Shown here: positions 17,828 to 26,570 of the stretch, in pieces
How positions within the stretch are numbered: the first letter of the stretch is position 1
How the letters are laid out: each line of letters begins with the position of its first letter
NCBI GenBank assembly: GCA_036556825.1
Contig: DATBIR010000161.1
Location: 1 to 64,000, forward strand
DNA from: JAJKJG01 sp036556825
Lineage (GTDB): Bacteria > Pseudomonadota > Alphaproteobacteria > Rhizobiales > Beijerinckiaceae
Direction of reading: 5' to 3'
DNA: 64,000 nucleotides
Program-made: the position numbers and the translations under genes
The notes under the pieces: generated by a model
What the model was told of the DNA's origin: nothing
What the model saw: the letters and a program-made list of their open reading frames with translations, nothing else
Databases searched by the model: none

Positions 17828-17866
17828 AGCCGCCCGCCGCGTCATCGTGGCGGGCGGCTTGATTTT
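17828..17866. terminator. Rho-independent terminator between convergent genes
   Basis: A perfect 11-bp G+C-rich stem (arms 17828-17838 and 17849-17859) with a 10-base loop is followed by a short T-rich tail (TGATTTT). It lies 7 bases after tctC and 9 bases before the end of the convergent LVIVD gene, so it may serve both directions, though the minus-strand T-run is poor. Confidence 0.8.
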
Positions 17867-17874
17867 CGACAGCT

Positions 17875-19047
17875 TCAGCCGGTGTATTCGAGGATGTGCA
17901 TGCCGGCGCCCCAGCGATCGATCAGGTACAGGCGCCCGTGTTCGTCCGCGCCGATATCATTCGACTGGATGGCTTTCTGCCCGTTCGGCAAGGCGGGAAC
18001 GTAACAGCCGACCTCCTTCGGCTGGAGCGGATCGCTCACGTCGATGGCCCGCAGCCCGGCATTGAAATAGGTCAGGAAGACGAGGTTCGCCCACGGTCCT
18101 TCGGCGGGAATGTTCTCGAGGATGTTGTGGGCGCCGAAACGTCCGCCGCGGTTGAAATACTTCTCCCGGTCCGGAAACCATGTCGAGACCGGCAGCGGCC
18201 TGGTCTCGTCGCGGATATCGAGAATCCACATGAACTGGCTGTCCCAGTAATTCTGGCGCGCGCGCGCTTCGTCGGTGACCACGAGATAGGGGCGGTCGCC
18301 GATCGGCCATGCCGTGTGGTTGGAGCCCGGGAACGGGGGCGACCATGACAGGTGACCGACCAGCTTCATGTCGGTGAGATCAGTGCAGTCGATAACGGCG
18401 ACGCCGCCACCCCAGAAGGCTGCGAACATGCGGTTGCCGCGGATCATCGGCGGCCCATGCAGCGTGCAGGTATTGTCCGCCGGCATGGGATCGTTGCCGA
18501 GGCCCTGGCCGTCGGCCTTCTGCCACGGCAGTCCCCAGATGCTGATCACCTCCGGCTTGAGGGGATCCGAGATATCGAGGGTCCATATGACCCGCCGGTT
18601 CCATCCGTCCGCGTCGTTCGGCAGGAAGGCGAGCTTGCGCGCGTTGTCGACTCCGAAGCGGTGCGGGCCGCTTCCGGGCGTGTCGTAGAATCCGACCTGC
18701 CGCGGCTGGTCGGGCTTGCTGATGTCGAAGATGTAGAGGCCGGTCCGGGCCGTCTTGCCGGCATCATTCGGAATGGCTTCGGAATTCACGTAGAGGATGT
18801 CGTCGCCGACGATGCCGAGCTTGTGCATGTGGATGCCCGGCGGCGCAAGGAACTCGGCCACTTTGCGGGGATTGCGCGGATCGCGCACGTCATGGACCGT
18901 GAATCCTTCCGAGCCGTTGTAGCTCGAGCCGCCCACTGCGCCGACATAGGCGTGTCCTTTGCGGACCTCGACCCGGCTGCCTCCGCCCCATGCCGCCGAC
19001 TTGTCGTGGCCGAGCAGGCGGAAGTTCTTAGCCTCTTCCTCGTGCAT
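17875..19047 (-). CDS. LVIVD-repeat beta-propeller protein, paralogue 3
   Basis: A 390-residue paralogue of the two other LVIVD proteins, starting MHEEEAKNFRLLGHD and ending EYTG. All the histidine-bearing motifs seen in the other copies are intact (MHKL, PHRFG, LHGPP, NHT, GAHN). It is cytosolic by sequence. It starts with an ATG 8 bases after GGGGAG. The gene stands alone on the minus strand, converging with tctC and diverging from the amidohydrolase at 19151. It may share a 103-bp control region with that hydrolase. Confidence 0.85.
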   Translation of the reverse strand: MHEEEAKNFRLLGHDKSAAWGGGSRVEVRKGHAYVGAVGGSSYNGSEGFTVHDVRDPRNPRKVAEFLAPPGIHMHKLGIVGDDILYVNSEAIPNDAGKTARTGLYIFDISKPDQPRQVGFYDTPGSGPHRFGVDNARKLAFLPNDADGWNRRVIWTLDISDPLKPEVISIWGLPWQKADGQGLGNDPMPADNTCTLHGPPMIRGNRMFAAFWGGGVAVIDCTDLTDMKLVGHLSWSPPFPGSNHTAWPIGDRPYLVVTDEARARQNYWDSQFMWILDIRDETRPLPVSTWFPDREKYFNRGGRFGAHNILENIPAEGPWANLVFLTYFNAGLRAIDVSDPLQPKEVGCYVPALPNGQKAIQSNDIGADEHGRLYLIDRWGAGMHILEYTG

Positions 19048-19150
19048 TGTGATTCTCCCCCGGGGATGCGGCCGGCGGGCCGCTCTCGGCGCCGGGCCTT
19101 CTTTATTGATGCGAAGGAAGGCTAGTGCACGGCGTTCCCGATCGTCAATA

Positions 19151-20092
19151 ATGACGCGCGGATTGGCTCAACCAAGAGCGGATGGCGACGTGAAGGCCCG
19201 AACCGAGACAGCGATCGACATACCCGTTTGCGCGCCGCCGGACCGGCCGCCGCGCACGCCAAGCATCGTCCTGCCGAAACTGGCATGCGATTGCCACGCG
19301 CATATCTGCGGCCCGGCAGCCGAATACCCCTATGACGAAAACCGTATCTACACGCCGATGGACTGCCTGCTTCCCGAATACCGGCACCTCCTCGCCGTGC
19401 TCGGGGTGGAGCGCGCCGTGCTCGTTCAACCGAGCTTCTACGGCGCCGACAACCGCGTGCTCGTCGGCGCCCTGCGAGCCGGCGGCGCAAATTTCCGCGG
19501 CGTCGCCGTCGTGTCGCACGACGCCACTGACCGCGACCTGGAGGAACTGCACACGGCGGGCGTGCGCGGGGTGCGCGTCAACGTCGTCGACACGCGCGAG
19601 GGAAAGGGCGAGTTGCCGATCGCGCGGTTGCGCAGGCTCGCCGAGCGTGTGCGCCCCTTCGGATGGCACATGGAGTTCCTCGCCCATGTCGACGAGTTTC
19701 CCGGTCTCGACGGCCTGCTCAGCGGGTTCCCGGTCGACGTGGTGTTCGGCCATTTGGGCTACGTGCCGGCGTCGCGCGGCACGGCAGCGGAAGGGTTCCA
19801 GGGGCTGCTGCGTCTGATGCGAGAGGGCAGGGCATGGGCAAAGCTCACCGGACCCTATCGGATCTCCAGCGGGACGCTGCCGTTCGCGGATGTCGACCCG
19901 TTCGCGGCGGCCCTGCTCGAGGCCGCTCCGAAACGGGTGCTGTGGGGCACGGATTGGCCGCACGTGAAGGCGGCGTGGTCGATTCCGATGCCCAATGACG
20001 GCGATCTGACGGATCTTCTCGCGCGCTGGATTCCGCCCGATCTCCGGCACAAGGTCCTGGTCGAGAATCCAGCTGCCTTGTACGGATTTTGA
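19151..20092 (+). CDS. Amidohydrolase 2 family protein (2-pyrone-4,6-dicarboxylate hydrolase-like)
   Basis: A protein of about 313 residues with the metal-dependent hydrolase TIM barrel. The first-strand ligands are DCHAH (residues 47-51 from this start), followed by HMEFLAH, FGHLGY and the late catalytic aspartate in LWGTDWPH. The order and spacing resemble 2-pyrone-4,6-dicarboxylate lactonase (LigI) and related aromatic ring-fission lactonases. A lactone of a di- or tricarboxylate fits the surrounding carboxylate transporters. The start is uncertain: ATG at 19151 or GTG at 19190 are both possible. The gene is convergent with the binding-protein gene that ends at 20121. Confidence 0.82.
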   Translation: MTRGLAQPRADGDVKARTETAIDIPVCAPPDRPPRTPSIVLPKLACDCHAHICGPAAEYPYDENRIYTPMDCLLPEYRHLLAVLGVERAVLVQPSFYGADNRVLVGALRAGGANFRGVAVVSHDATDRDLEELHTAGVRGVRVNVVDTREGKGELPIARLRRLAERVRPFGWHMEFLAHVDEFPGLDGLLSGFPVDVVFGHLGYVPASRGTAAEGFQGLLRLMREGRAWAKLTGPYRISSGTLPFADVDPFAAALLEAAPKRVLWGTDWPHVKAAWSIPMPNDGDLTDLLARWIPPDLRHKVLVENPAALYGF

Positions 20093-20120
20093 CCCGTTCG
20101 AGCGCCCGCCGATCGGCCGG

Positions 20121-20870
20121 CTATTCGATCCCCCGCGATGCAAACGCCGACTTCGCCTCCGCGCCTTGCAGGAACAGGAGGAACTCTTTCCCCCCGGCAG
20201 AATTTGCGGCCGCTGGGACGAGCACGGCCGCATAGGTCGTGTAATTCTGGACATCGGCGGGAAGCGGACCGACGAAGCGCAGGCCCTTGTCCTTGTAGAG
20301 CAGGATCTCGGTGATGGCTCCGAAGCCGACCTCGCGGCCACGTCCGGCCAGCAGATGATGCATGACCGCATCGCCGTCGGGATACCGTTTCGTCCGACCC
20401 TGGAGCTCTTCGGCAAGACCGAGGCGTCGCAACAGCCCTTCCACGTAATTGCCCGTCGAGGCCTGGTTATAGACCAGGGTCTCGGCCTCGAGCACCGCGC
20501 GCTTGAGAGTGTCGGTGGTCGAGACATCCGGAACCGGCGCACCGTTGCGCACGGCCACGCCGACGCCGACGCGGCCGACCCGCACCCGATCCTGCGGAGC
20601 GACCTTGCCCGCCTTGACGAGGTCGTCGAGGACGGCCGGCGGGGCCAGGACGACGTCGGCGGTTTCATCGGCACTCATCCGCTGGCGGATTGCGGGGGCG
20701 GTCGCGAAGCGGATGTGCACGTGATGGCCGGTCTTGTTGCGGAAAAGCTCCGCCGCATCGACCAGGCCAGGCTCTACCGCCCCCGCGCTGAGCACGTTCA
20801 ATTCTCCGGCCAAAGCCCCGCCGCCGACGAGCAGCCCGAACAGCGCGCCGAGCACCAGTTGCGCCTTCAT
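20121..20870 (-). CDS. Periplasmic substrate-binding protein, ModA-like
   Basis: A 249-residue exported protein with signal peptide (QLVLGALFGLLVGGGALAG). The mature region reads ELNVLSAGAVEPGL and then ADVVLAPP, the two ligand-loop signatures of type II binding proteins related to ModA, and later YNQASTGNYVE. No permease or ATPase gene lies next to it. Proteins of this type are also annotated as sensor or orphan receptors in rhizobia. The start at 20870 is chosen from an AGGGAG site and the signal peptide; a longer frame upstream has no such features. It diverges from the iron-type receptor at 21097. Confidence 0.85.
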   Translation of the reverse strand: MKAQLVLGALFGLLVGGGALAGELNVLSAGAVEPGLVDAAELFRNKTGHHVHIRFATAPAIRQRMSADETADVVLAPPAVLDDLVKAGKVAPQDRVRVGRVGVGVAVRNGAPVPDVSTTDTLKRAVLEAETLVYNQASTGNYVEGLLRRLGLAEELQGRTKRYPDGDAVMHHLLAGRGREVGFGAITEILLYKDKGLRFVGPLPADVQNYTTYAAVLVPAAANSAGGKEFLLFLQGAEAKSAFASRGIE

Positions 20871-21096
20871 TGCCGGTCTCCCTCTCCTGTCCCGCGAAGT
20901 TCCTGCAGATATCAGAGCAGCATTCATCAATGCTCGCGGGCAAGCCTCTTGTCACCCCTCGCCAACTTGCGCATCATCGTCGTCAACCGGACCGGGCTCA
21001 TCGACCCGGCAGGGCCGAGCGGCTCTGAAACCGGGACCGCGAGCGCGGCCGAAGGCTTCACGTCGCCGGTCACAACCAGGGTCAGGGAGGACACGG

Positions 21097-22146
21097 ATGG
21101 GTGGGAAACGCTCTCTCCATATTGTTGCAACTCCGGCAATCTCTCGGCGAATGTTCCTGCACGGCGCCGCAACCGGAGCGGCAGCCGCGGCATTGCTGCC
21201 GAGCGCGGCGGCGGCGCAGGAAAGCGTCGTGTTCTACACCGCGGCCGCGGTCGGTTCGGCCGATGATCTGGTGAAGATGTTCAGACAGAAGAGCGGCATG
21301 AACGCCGAGTATTTTCGCGGCGGCTCGTTCACGATCGTGCAGAAGTTCGAGCAGGAAGTGAAGGCGGGGCAGATCCGCTGCGCCGTGATGTCCCTGGCGC
21401 TCCCCAATCTCGTCGGGCAATGGGCCGAAAAGGGGCTCATCATGCGCTACGAGAGTCCCGAATACGCCAGTTACCCGAAAGCATACAGCGTGCCCGGCTT
21501 TGCGGGACCGATCTCGGCCGAGCCAATGGCGATGGCCTACAACACAAAGCTCCTGAAAGAGGACGAGATCCCGAAACGCTGGGAGGATCTGCTCGATCCG
21601 AAATGGAAGGGCCGGATGACCATGTCCGACGCCGCGTCCAGCGGCGGCGCGCTTCATTGGTATGCGGCGATGCGCAAGACCTACGGTAAATCCTTCCTCG
21701 AGAAGCTGTCCAAGCAGAACGTCCTGATCCGCACGGGAGGCGGGGACGTGGTCAACACGTTGATTGCCGGCGAGCGACCGCTCGCGGCGATGCTGCCGCA
21801 GTATCACGCGCTGGGGCAGATCGCGAAGGGCGCTCCCCTGAAGATCATCACGCCGGACGAGGGCCTGCCAATCAACTACAGTCAGATCTTCATCCCGGCG
21901 CAATCGTCTAATCCGGAGGGCGCGAAGAAGTTCGTCGACATGGCGCTCGGCCGCGAGGCGCAGCAGTTCCTCCAGGACAAATACTTCCAGGTCAGCCTGC
22001 GCAGCGACATTGCGCCCTTCTCTCGCGAGAGCGGCGCCAGGCCGATCACCGAAGTGACGCCGATCGCCAGCTCCCCGGAAGACATGGACAGATTTTTCGG
22101 CGAGCAGGATATGCTCACGGACGAGTGGAGAACGCTGTTCAAGTGA
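21097..22146 (+). CDS. ABC transporter substrate-binding protein, iron/polyamine type
   Basis: A 349-residue exported protein with a probable Tat signal (SRRMFLHGAATG, then an alanine-rich stretch to AAAAQ). The mature domain has features of the SBP_bac_6/8 group (VVFYTAAAVGSADDLVKMF, KFEQEVKAGQ, WEDLLDPKWKGRM), as in Fe(III) and spermidine/putrescine receptors. The aromatic/tyrosine pair that binds Fe(III) in FbpA is not evident, so an organic ligand is as likely. It precedes the fused permease by 45 bp; the pair looks like an importer without its own ATPase. The ATG follows AGGGAGG. Confidence 0.87.
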   Translation: MGGKRSLHIVATPAISRRMFLHGAATGAAAAALLPSAAAAQESVVFYTAAAVGSADDLVKMFRQKSGMNAEYFRGGSFTIVQKFEQEVKAGQIRCAVMSLALPNLVGQWAEKGLIMRYESPEYASYPKAYSVPGFAGPISAEPMAMAYNTKLLKEDEIPKRWEDLLDPKWKGRMTMSDAASSGGALHWYAAMRKTYGKSFLEKLSKQNVLIRTGGGDVVNTLIAGERPLAAMLPQYHALGQIAKGAPLKIITPDEGLPINYSQIFIPAQSSNPEGAKKFVDMALGREAQQFLQDKYFQVSLRSDIAPFSRESGARPITEVTPIASSPEDMDRFFGEQDMLTDEWRTLFK

Positions 22147-22191
22147 GCGCGCTGTTGCCGGTCCTGGCGTAGTTTGTCCTGAGCGCGGCAC

Positions 22192-23919
22192 GTGGCCGAG
22201 TCCGCTGTCGCCCTGATCTCCGCTCCACCGCGACGGCGGGCATGGCGCGTCTCGTTTCAGGACCCGCTGCTCTACGTGCAGGCCTTCGCAATCCTGCTGC
22301 TGCTGGTGCTGATCCTCTATCCGGCCGGCATTCTGCTCAATTTGTCGATCAGGGACGGCGGCGGAGCATTCTCGCTGCTCTGGTATATTCAGGCATATTC
22401 GACGCCGCGGAACTACGAGGCCATTCTCAACACGCTCGTGATCGGCGCCGGTGCGGCCGTTCTGGCGAGCCTTGCCGGCACCTTTCTGGCCTGGGCGATC
22501 GTCAGAACGGACATGCCCGGCCGCCGCCTCATGGAAATGGCCTCGGTCGTGCCGTTCATCTCTACGCCGTTCCTCGGCGCCCTGGCGTGGATACTTCTCG
22601 GAAGCCCGGAGACCGGGCTCGTCAACCAGTTCTGGCGATATCTCGGCGGCACGGGATCGCTGATCCACATCTACTCGATCGAAGGGATCATCTTCGTCAT
22701 CGCGCTCTATGAGATGCCCTTCGTCTTCCTCATGGTGAGCGGCGCTCTGCGCTCCATGGATCCGAGCCTGGAAGAGGCATCGCTGTCATCGGGCGCCGGC
22801 CTGTTCGCGACGACGGTGAAGGTCACCCTTCCGCTCGTGCTGCCGGCGATCCTGGCCAGTTCCCTGCTGGTCTTCGTGCTCGCGGCTGAACAATTCGCCG
22901 TGCCGGCCGTGCTCGGCTCGCCGGCCCGCATCCGCGTGCTGACGACGGCCATCGTCGAAACCCAATACCGCTACCCGCCCCAGCATGGGCTTGGCGCGGC
23001 CCTTTGCATGACGCTGCTTCTGATCGCTTTGGCGGGCCTGTGGGTCCAGCGCCGCCTTCTGCGCGGCCGCTCGTACACCACCGTCGCGGGCAAGAGCGCA
23101 CATCCGCACCGCGTCGCGCTCGGTCCGTTCCGCTGGGTCGTTCTCGCCGTCTGCGTCGCCTACCTGACCCTGGCGGTGGTGCTGCCCTTCCTGACGCTGT
23201 TCCTCAGTTCGGTCCGGACGTTCTGGACAGCGGAGTTCGAATGGAGCCAGCTCACCCTGGAGCACTACCGCTGGATCCTGTTCGATTATCCCATCACGCA
23301 ACGGGCCATCTTCAACAGCCTGCTGCTCGGCGTGGTCGGAGCGACGGTCACGATGCTTCTCTGTGCGGTCTTGTCGTTCCTCACGCTGCGCACGCGTCTG
23401 CCTGGCCGGAAGCTGCTCGACTATCTGACTATCGTGCCGCTCGGCTTTCCGGGCGTCGTCCTCGCCTTCGGACTGCTGCAGGCGTGGATCCATCCGCCTC
23501 TGGTTCTGTACGGGACCATCTGGATCCTGTTCATCGCCTACATCACGCGCTATCTCCCGATCGGTGTGCGCTCGACATCCGCCACCCTGGTTCAGATCCA
23601 CCCGGAGCTGGAGGAAGCGTCGATCTCGTGCGGGGCCAACTGGCTGCAGACGCTGAAAAACGTCACGCTCCCGCTGCTCAAGCCGGGGATCCTTGCCGGC
23701 TGGGCCCTGCTCTTCGTCGCCTTCACCCGTGAACTGAGCGCTTCCATCCTGCTCTACTCGCCGGGTCGCGAGGTGCTCTCGGTCGCGATCTACGACCTCC
23801 ACCAGAACGGAGCCTTCCGCCCGCTCTCGGCGTTGGCATTCCTGCAGATCGCCATCTCGCTCGTCATGCTGGGCCTCGCCAAATGGCTCGTTCGCCTCGA
23901 TCGAGAGACCGGCACGTGA
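22192..23919 (+). CDS. ABC transporter permease, fused two-domain (FbpB/ThiP type)
   Basis: A 575-residue inner-membrane protein with two homologous binding-protein-dependent permease halves. Each half carries its ATPase-contact EAA loop, LEEASLSSGAGLFATTVKV near residue 195 and LEEASISCGANWLQTLKNV near 480. About 12 transmembrane helices are expected. This layout is typical of Fe(III), thiamine and some putrescine importers. It starts with GTG (22192) with only a weak Shine-Dalgarno. I find no ATPase gene nearby: the 182 bp that follow contain nothing recognisable and then the convergent LysR gene ends. Confidence 0.9.
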   Translation: MAESAVALISAPPRRRAWRVSFQDPLLYVQAFAILLLLVLILYPAGILLNLSIRDGGGAFSLLWYIQAYSTPRNYEAILNTLVIGAGAAVLASLAGTFLAWAIVRTDMPGRRLMEMASVVPFISTPFLGALAWILLGSPETGLVNQFWRYLGGTGSLIHIYSIEGIIFVIALYEMPFVFLMVSGALRSMDPSLEEASLSSGAGLFATTVKVTLPLVLPAILASSLLVFVLAAEQFAVPAVLGSPARIRVLTTAIVETQYRYPPQHGLGAALCMTLLLIALAGLWVQRRLLRGRSYTTVAGKSAHPHRVALGPFRWVVLAVCVAYLTLAVVLPFLTLFLSSVRTFWTAEFEWSQLTLEHYRWILFDYPITQRAIFNSLLLGVVGATVTMLLCAVLSFLTLRTRLPGRKLLDYLTIVPLGFPGVVLAFGLLQAWIHPPLVLYGTIWILFIAYITRYLPIGVRSTSATLVQIHPELEEASISCGANWLQTLKNVTLPLLKPGILAGWALLFVAFTRELSASILLYSPGREVLSVAIYDLHQNGAFRPLSALAFLQIAISLVMLGLAKWLVRLDRETGT

Positions 23920-24101
23920 ACGGCTGAGCGCGAAGGCAAGGCGGCGCAACCAGCAACGCCGGCAGGATCGAGAAGCAGAAGGACCTCCGCATCGGGGGCA
24001 CTGGCGGCCGGCCATCGACACCGGCGCGGGGATGGGCCCGCAAGCTCGCCGCCCATGATCGACAGCGCGTCCACGCCGGCGCGCTGCCTCCCAGGGCGCG
24101 A

Positions 24102-25076
24102 TCACTTCGATCGAGTGACCCCGCCTGCCTCCCTACCGGGAGGCACCGCTTCGATGCGGGCGGCGCCGCATTCGCTGAGCAGCCATTCCTCGAAGGCGCG
24201 CACGTTGGGACGGTTTCGCGATCGCGACGGATAGACGATGAAGTAGGCATTGTCCGTCGCGACCGTCGTGGTGAAGGGCTGCACCAGGCGTCCGACCTTC
24301 AGGTCGTCGGCAACCAGGGCGATCTGCGCGAGCGCGATGCCGAGCTTGTCGATTGCCGCCTGGTAGGCGAGGCTCGAATTCTCGAATTTGAGGCCGCTGT
24401 TGCCGTCAATCCCCGTGACGTTGACCGCCGCGAGCCAGAGCGGCCAGTCGAGCGGGCGATGGAGCGAGCACAAGAGCGTGCAGCCTGTGAGATCCGCCGG
24501 TCGTGAAAGCGGCGAGGACGCCGCCATGAATTCGGGACTGCATACCGGCGTGAGGACCTCGCCGAAGAGGCGCTTGCTGATCAGGCCGGCCGGCGGCTGC
24601 ACGCCGGAATAGATCGCGACGTCGGTATCCTCGCGGATGAAATCGACCGTGCGGTGCGAGGTCGTGATCTGCACGTCGAGGTGCGGCTCGGCGCCGTGGA
24701 GCTTTGCCAGCTTCGGAATCAGCCAGCGGATGGCGAAGGTCGGCGGCAGCTTGATGCGCAGCGTCTGCGCTCCGCTGTTTCCGGACACGCGGTTGACGCC
24801 GTCCTCGATCAGGTCGAACGCCTCGCGGAGCGAACGGAACAGCAACTCGCCCTTTGGCGTCAGCTCGATGGCCCGGTGATAGCGCAGGAAGAGCTTTGCG
24901 CCGAGGGCCGCCTCGAGCATGGCGACGTGATGGCTGAGCGCGCCCTGCGTGACGCAAAGCTCCCTGGCCGCCTTTGAGAAGCTCAGGTGGCGTGCTGTCG
25001 CCTCGAAGGCCCGCATGGCCTTCAGGTGGTCGAGCCGGTGTACCCGGTGCAGAGACAGCGCGTCAGGCACGGGCAT
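24102..25076 (-). CDS. LysR-family transcriptional regulator (GcvA-like)
   Basis: A 324-residue LysR regulator. The N-terminal helix-turn-helix is plain (MRAFEATARHLSFSKAARELCVTQGALSHHV), followed by the substrate-binding domain with DVAIYSG and LARSR-type C-terminal elements, all resembling the GcvA/AmpR subgroup. Unusually for LysR genes it is not divergent. It overlaps the end of the ABC permease gene by 14 bases and is in the same operon, so it would be expressed with the importer it may control. An internal ATG at 25019 is an alternative start but would trim the helix-turn-helix. Confidence 0.92.
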   Translation of the reverse strand: MPVPDALSLHRVHRLDHLKAMRAFEATARHLSFSKAARELCVTQGALSHHVAMLEAALGAKLFLRYHRAIELTPKGELLFRSLREAFDLIEDGVNRVSGNSGAQTLRIKLPPTFAIRWLIPKLAKLHGAEPHLDVQITTSHRTVDFIREDTDVAIYSGVQPPAGLISKRLFGEVLTPVCSPEFMAASSPLSRPADLTGCTLLCSLHRPLDWPLWLAAVNVTGIDGNSGLKFENSSLAYQAAIDKLGIALAQIALVADDLKVGRLVQPFTTTVATDNAYFIVYPSRSRNRPNVRAFEEWLLSECGAARIEAVPPGREAGGVTRSK

Positions 25077-25821
25077 GAAGGCGCCGGTCCAGAGCGAGCA
25101 GGACGCTGCTCCCGATCGCCGCCACGGTCGTGACGATGACGGCGATCGCCATGATCAGGTCGACATTGTGCAGCCCGATGGCGCGCATCAGAAGGTTGCC
25201 GAGGCCGCGCTGCGACGCGAACATCTCGCCGAGCAACGTCCCGACCAGCGTCAGCGAGAAGCCGATGCGTAGCCCCGAGACGATTTCGGGCAGGGCGGCG
25301 GGAATCAGCACCTTCCAGGCCATCTGCCATGGCGAATACTGCAGGACACGGCCCGTCTTGATCAGGACGGGTCGGATGTTGCGCACGGCGTTGATGGTGA
25401 ACAGCGCGATCGGAATGATGCCGTGGATGGCGCCGAAGGCGACTTTCGCCGACATGCCGAGACCGAAGGCGAGCAGCAGGATCGGGTAAAGCGTCAGTTT
25501 CGGGATCGAGTAGACGGCGACGAGCATCGGCTCGAAGACCTGCCCGGCCAGCCGGCCGAAGCCGAGCACAAGCCCCGTGGTCAACCCGATCGACACCGCG
25601 CAGAGAACGGCAAGGGTGCATGCGATGAAAGTCTCGTAGAAATCGGGCCAGAACCGTTCTGACGAGATGAACTGCAGCGTGAAGCGGAATGTCTGCAACG
25701 GCGAGCGCAGGGCGATGTCGCCGACCAGCCAGTAGAGCGCTTGCCAGCCGATCAGGAGGCCAACGATCAGCACAAACGCGCCGCGCCACCTGAGCCAGGT
25801 ATCGATGACCGGCCTCCTCAT
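25063..25821 (-). CDS. ABC transporter permease (SsuC/TauC type), second copy
   Basis: A 252-residue permease of the nitrate/sulfonate/taurine family with about six helices. The ATPase-contact loop lies in the segment MAWKVLIPAALPEIVSGLRIG. It overlaps the upstream permease gene by four bases (ATGA) and the LysR gene downstream by 14. Two different SsuC-like permeases in one operon imply a heterodimeric channel served by one ATPase. Confidence 0.9.
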   Translation of the reverse strand: MRRPVIDTWLRWRGAFVLIVGLLIGWQALYWLVGDIALRSPLQTFRFTLQFISSERFWPDFYETFIACTLAVLCAVSIGLTTGLVLGFGRLAGQVFEPMLVAVYSIPKLTLYPILLLAFGLGMSAKVAFGAIHGIIPIALFTINAVRNIRPVLIKTGRVLQYSPWQMAWKVLIPAALPEIVSGLRIGFSLTLVGTLLGEMFASQRGLGNLLMRAIGLHNVDLIMAIAVIVTTVAAIGSSVLLALDRRLHARA

Positions 25822-26570
25822 GCGAGGCCCCGTCGCGCCAGTAGGATCTTCTCCCACCAGGCCAGCATCATGTTCACGGTGATCGACACCACCAGAACCA
25901 GGACGATCAACGGATACATCGTCGAGTTGTCGTAATTGTTGTAGGCGAACGAGATCTCGAAGCCGATGCCGTTGGACGACAGGATGAATTCCGATCCGAT
26001 GATGCCGATGAGCGAATAGGCGACGGCGAATTTCACGCCTGTCAGCATATAAGGCATGGCATACGGAAGGGTGACGCGGGTCGCCGTCTCGGACGGCGAC
26101 ATCTGCACCACGCGCGCCGTCTTGACGAGCACACGCGGAACCCGGTCCAGGCCGTTGAGCGTGTTGACGATCACGGCGATCACGCCGAGCATGAACGCGA
26201 TCATGATTTTCGGCGCATCGCCAACCCCGAGCAGCATGATCAGCAGTGGATAGAAGGCGATGACCGGGATCGCATAGTAGGTGGCAAATAAGGGGTCGAG
26301 CGCCTCGCGGGCCAGCTTGCGGCGGTGGATGACGACGGCCACCGCGATGCCGATCGTGACCGACATGAGGAAGGCCGTCGCGGAGTTGAGCAGCGTCGCG
26401 GCGATCGCGTCGTTGAACTTGCCGCTGCTCAGGATGCGATAGAGGTCGCGCATGATCTCGGACGGCGGCTGCATGGTGAAGCGATTGATGATGCCGATCC
26501 GGCACAGCCACTCGACGGCGAGAGCCGCCGCCACGAGCACGAGGATGCGGAGCAGAGCAACGCGGGTCAT
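25818..26570 (-). CDS. ABC transporter permease (SsuC/TauC type), first copy
   Basis: A 250-residue inner-membrane permease with an N-terminal helix (LLRILVLVAAALAVEWL) and five more. The EAA-like loop is SPSETATRVTLPYAMPYMLTG. It differs clearly from the permease encoded immediately downstream, so the channel is probably a heterodimer. The ATG overlaps the ATPase stop by four bases, and its own stop overlaps the next ATG, a strict ATPase - permease - permease coupling. The substrate would be a small organic anion such as a sulfonate, phthalate or other carboxylate. Confidence 0.9.
   Translation of the reverse strand: MTRVALLRILVLVAAALAVEWLCRIGIINRFTMQPPSEIMRDLYRILSSGKFNDAIAATLLNSATAFLMSVTIGIAVAVVIHRRKLAREALDPLFATYYAIPVIAFYPLLIMLLGVGDAPKIMIAFMLGVIAVIVNTLNGLDRVPRVLVKTARVVQMSPSETATRVTLPYAMPYMLTGVKFAVAYSLIGIIGSEFILSSNGIGFEISFAYNNYDNSTMYPLIVLVLVVSITVNMMLAWWEKILLARRGLA

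Noticed and set aside
19103..19151. TTATTGA...TCAATAA repeat in the gap between propeller 3 and the amidohydrolase
   Set aside because: The arms are 7 bp but separated by about 35 bases, so chance is a likely explanation; no second copy seen.
23920..24101. Possible missing ABC ATPase after the fused permease
   Set aside because: Only 182 bp without Walker motifs; too short, and no frame matches an ATPase.
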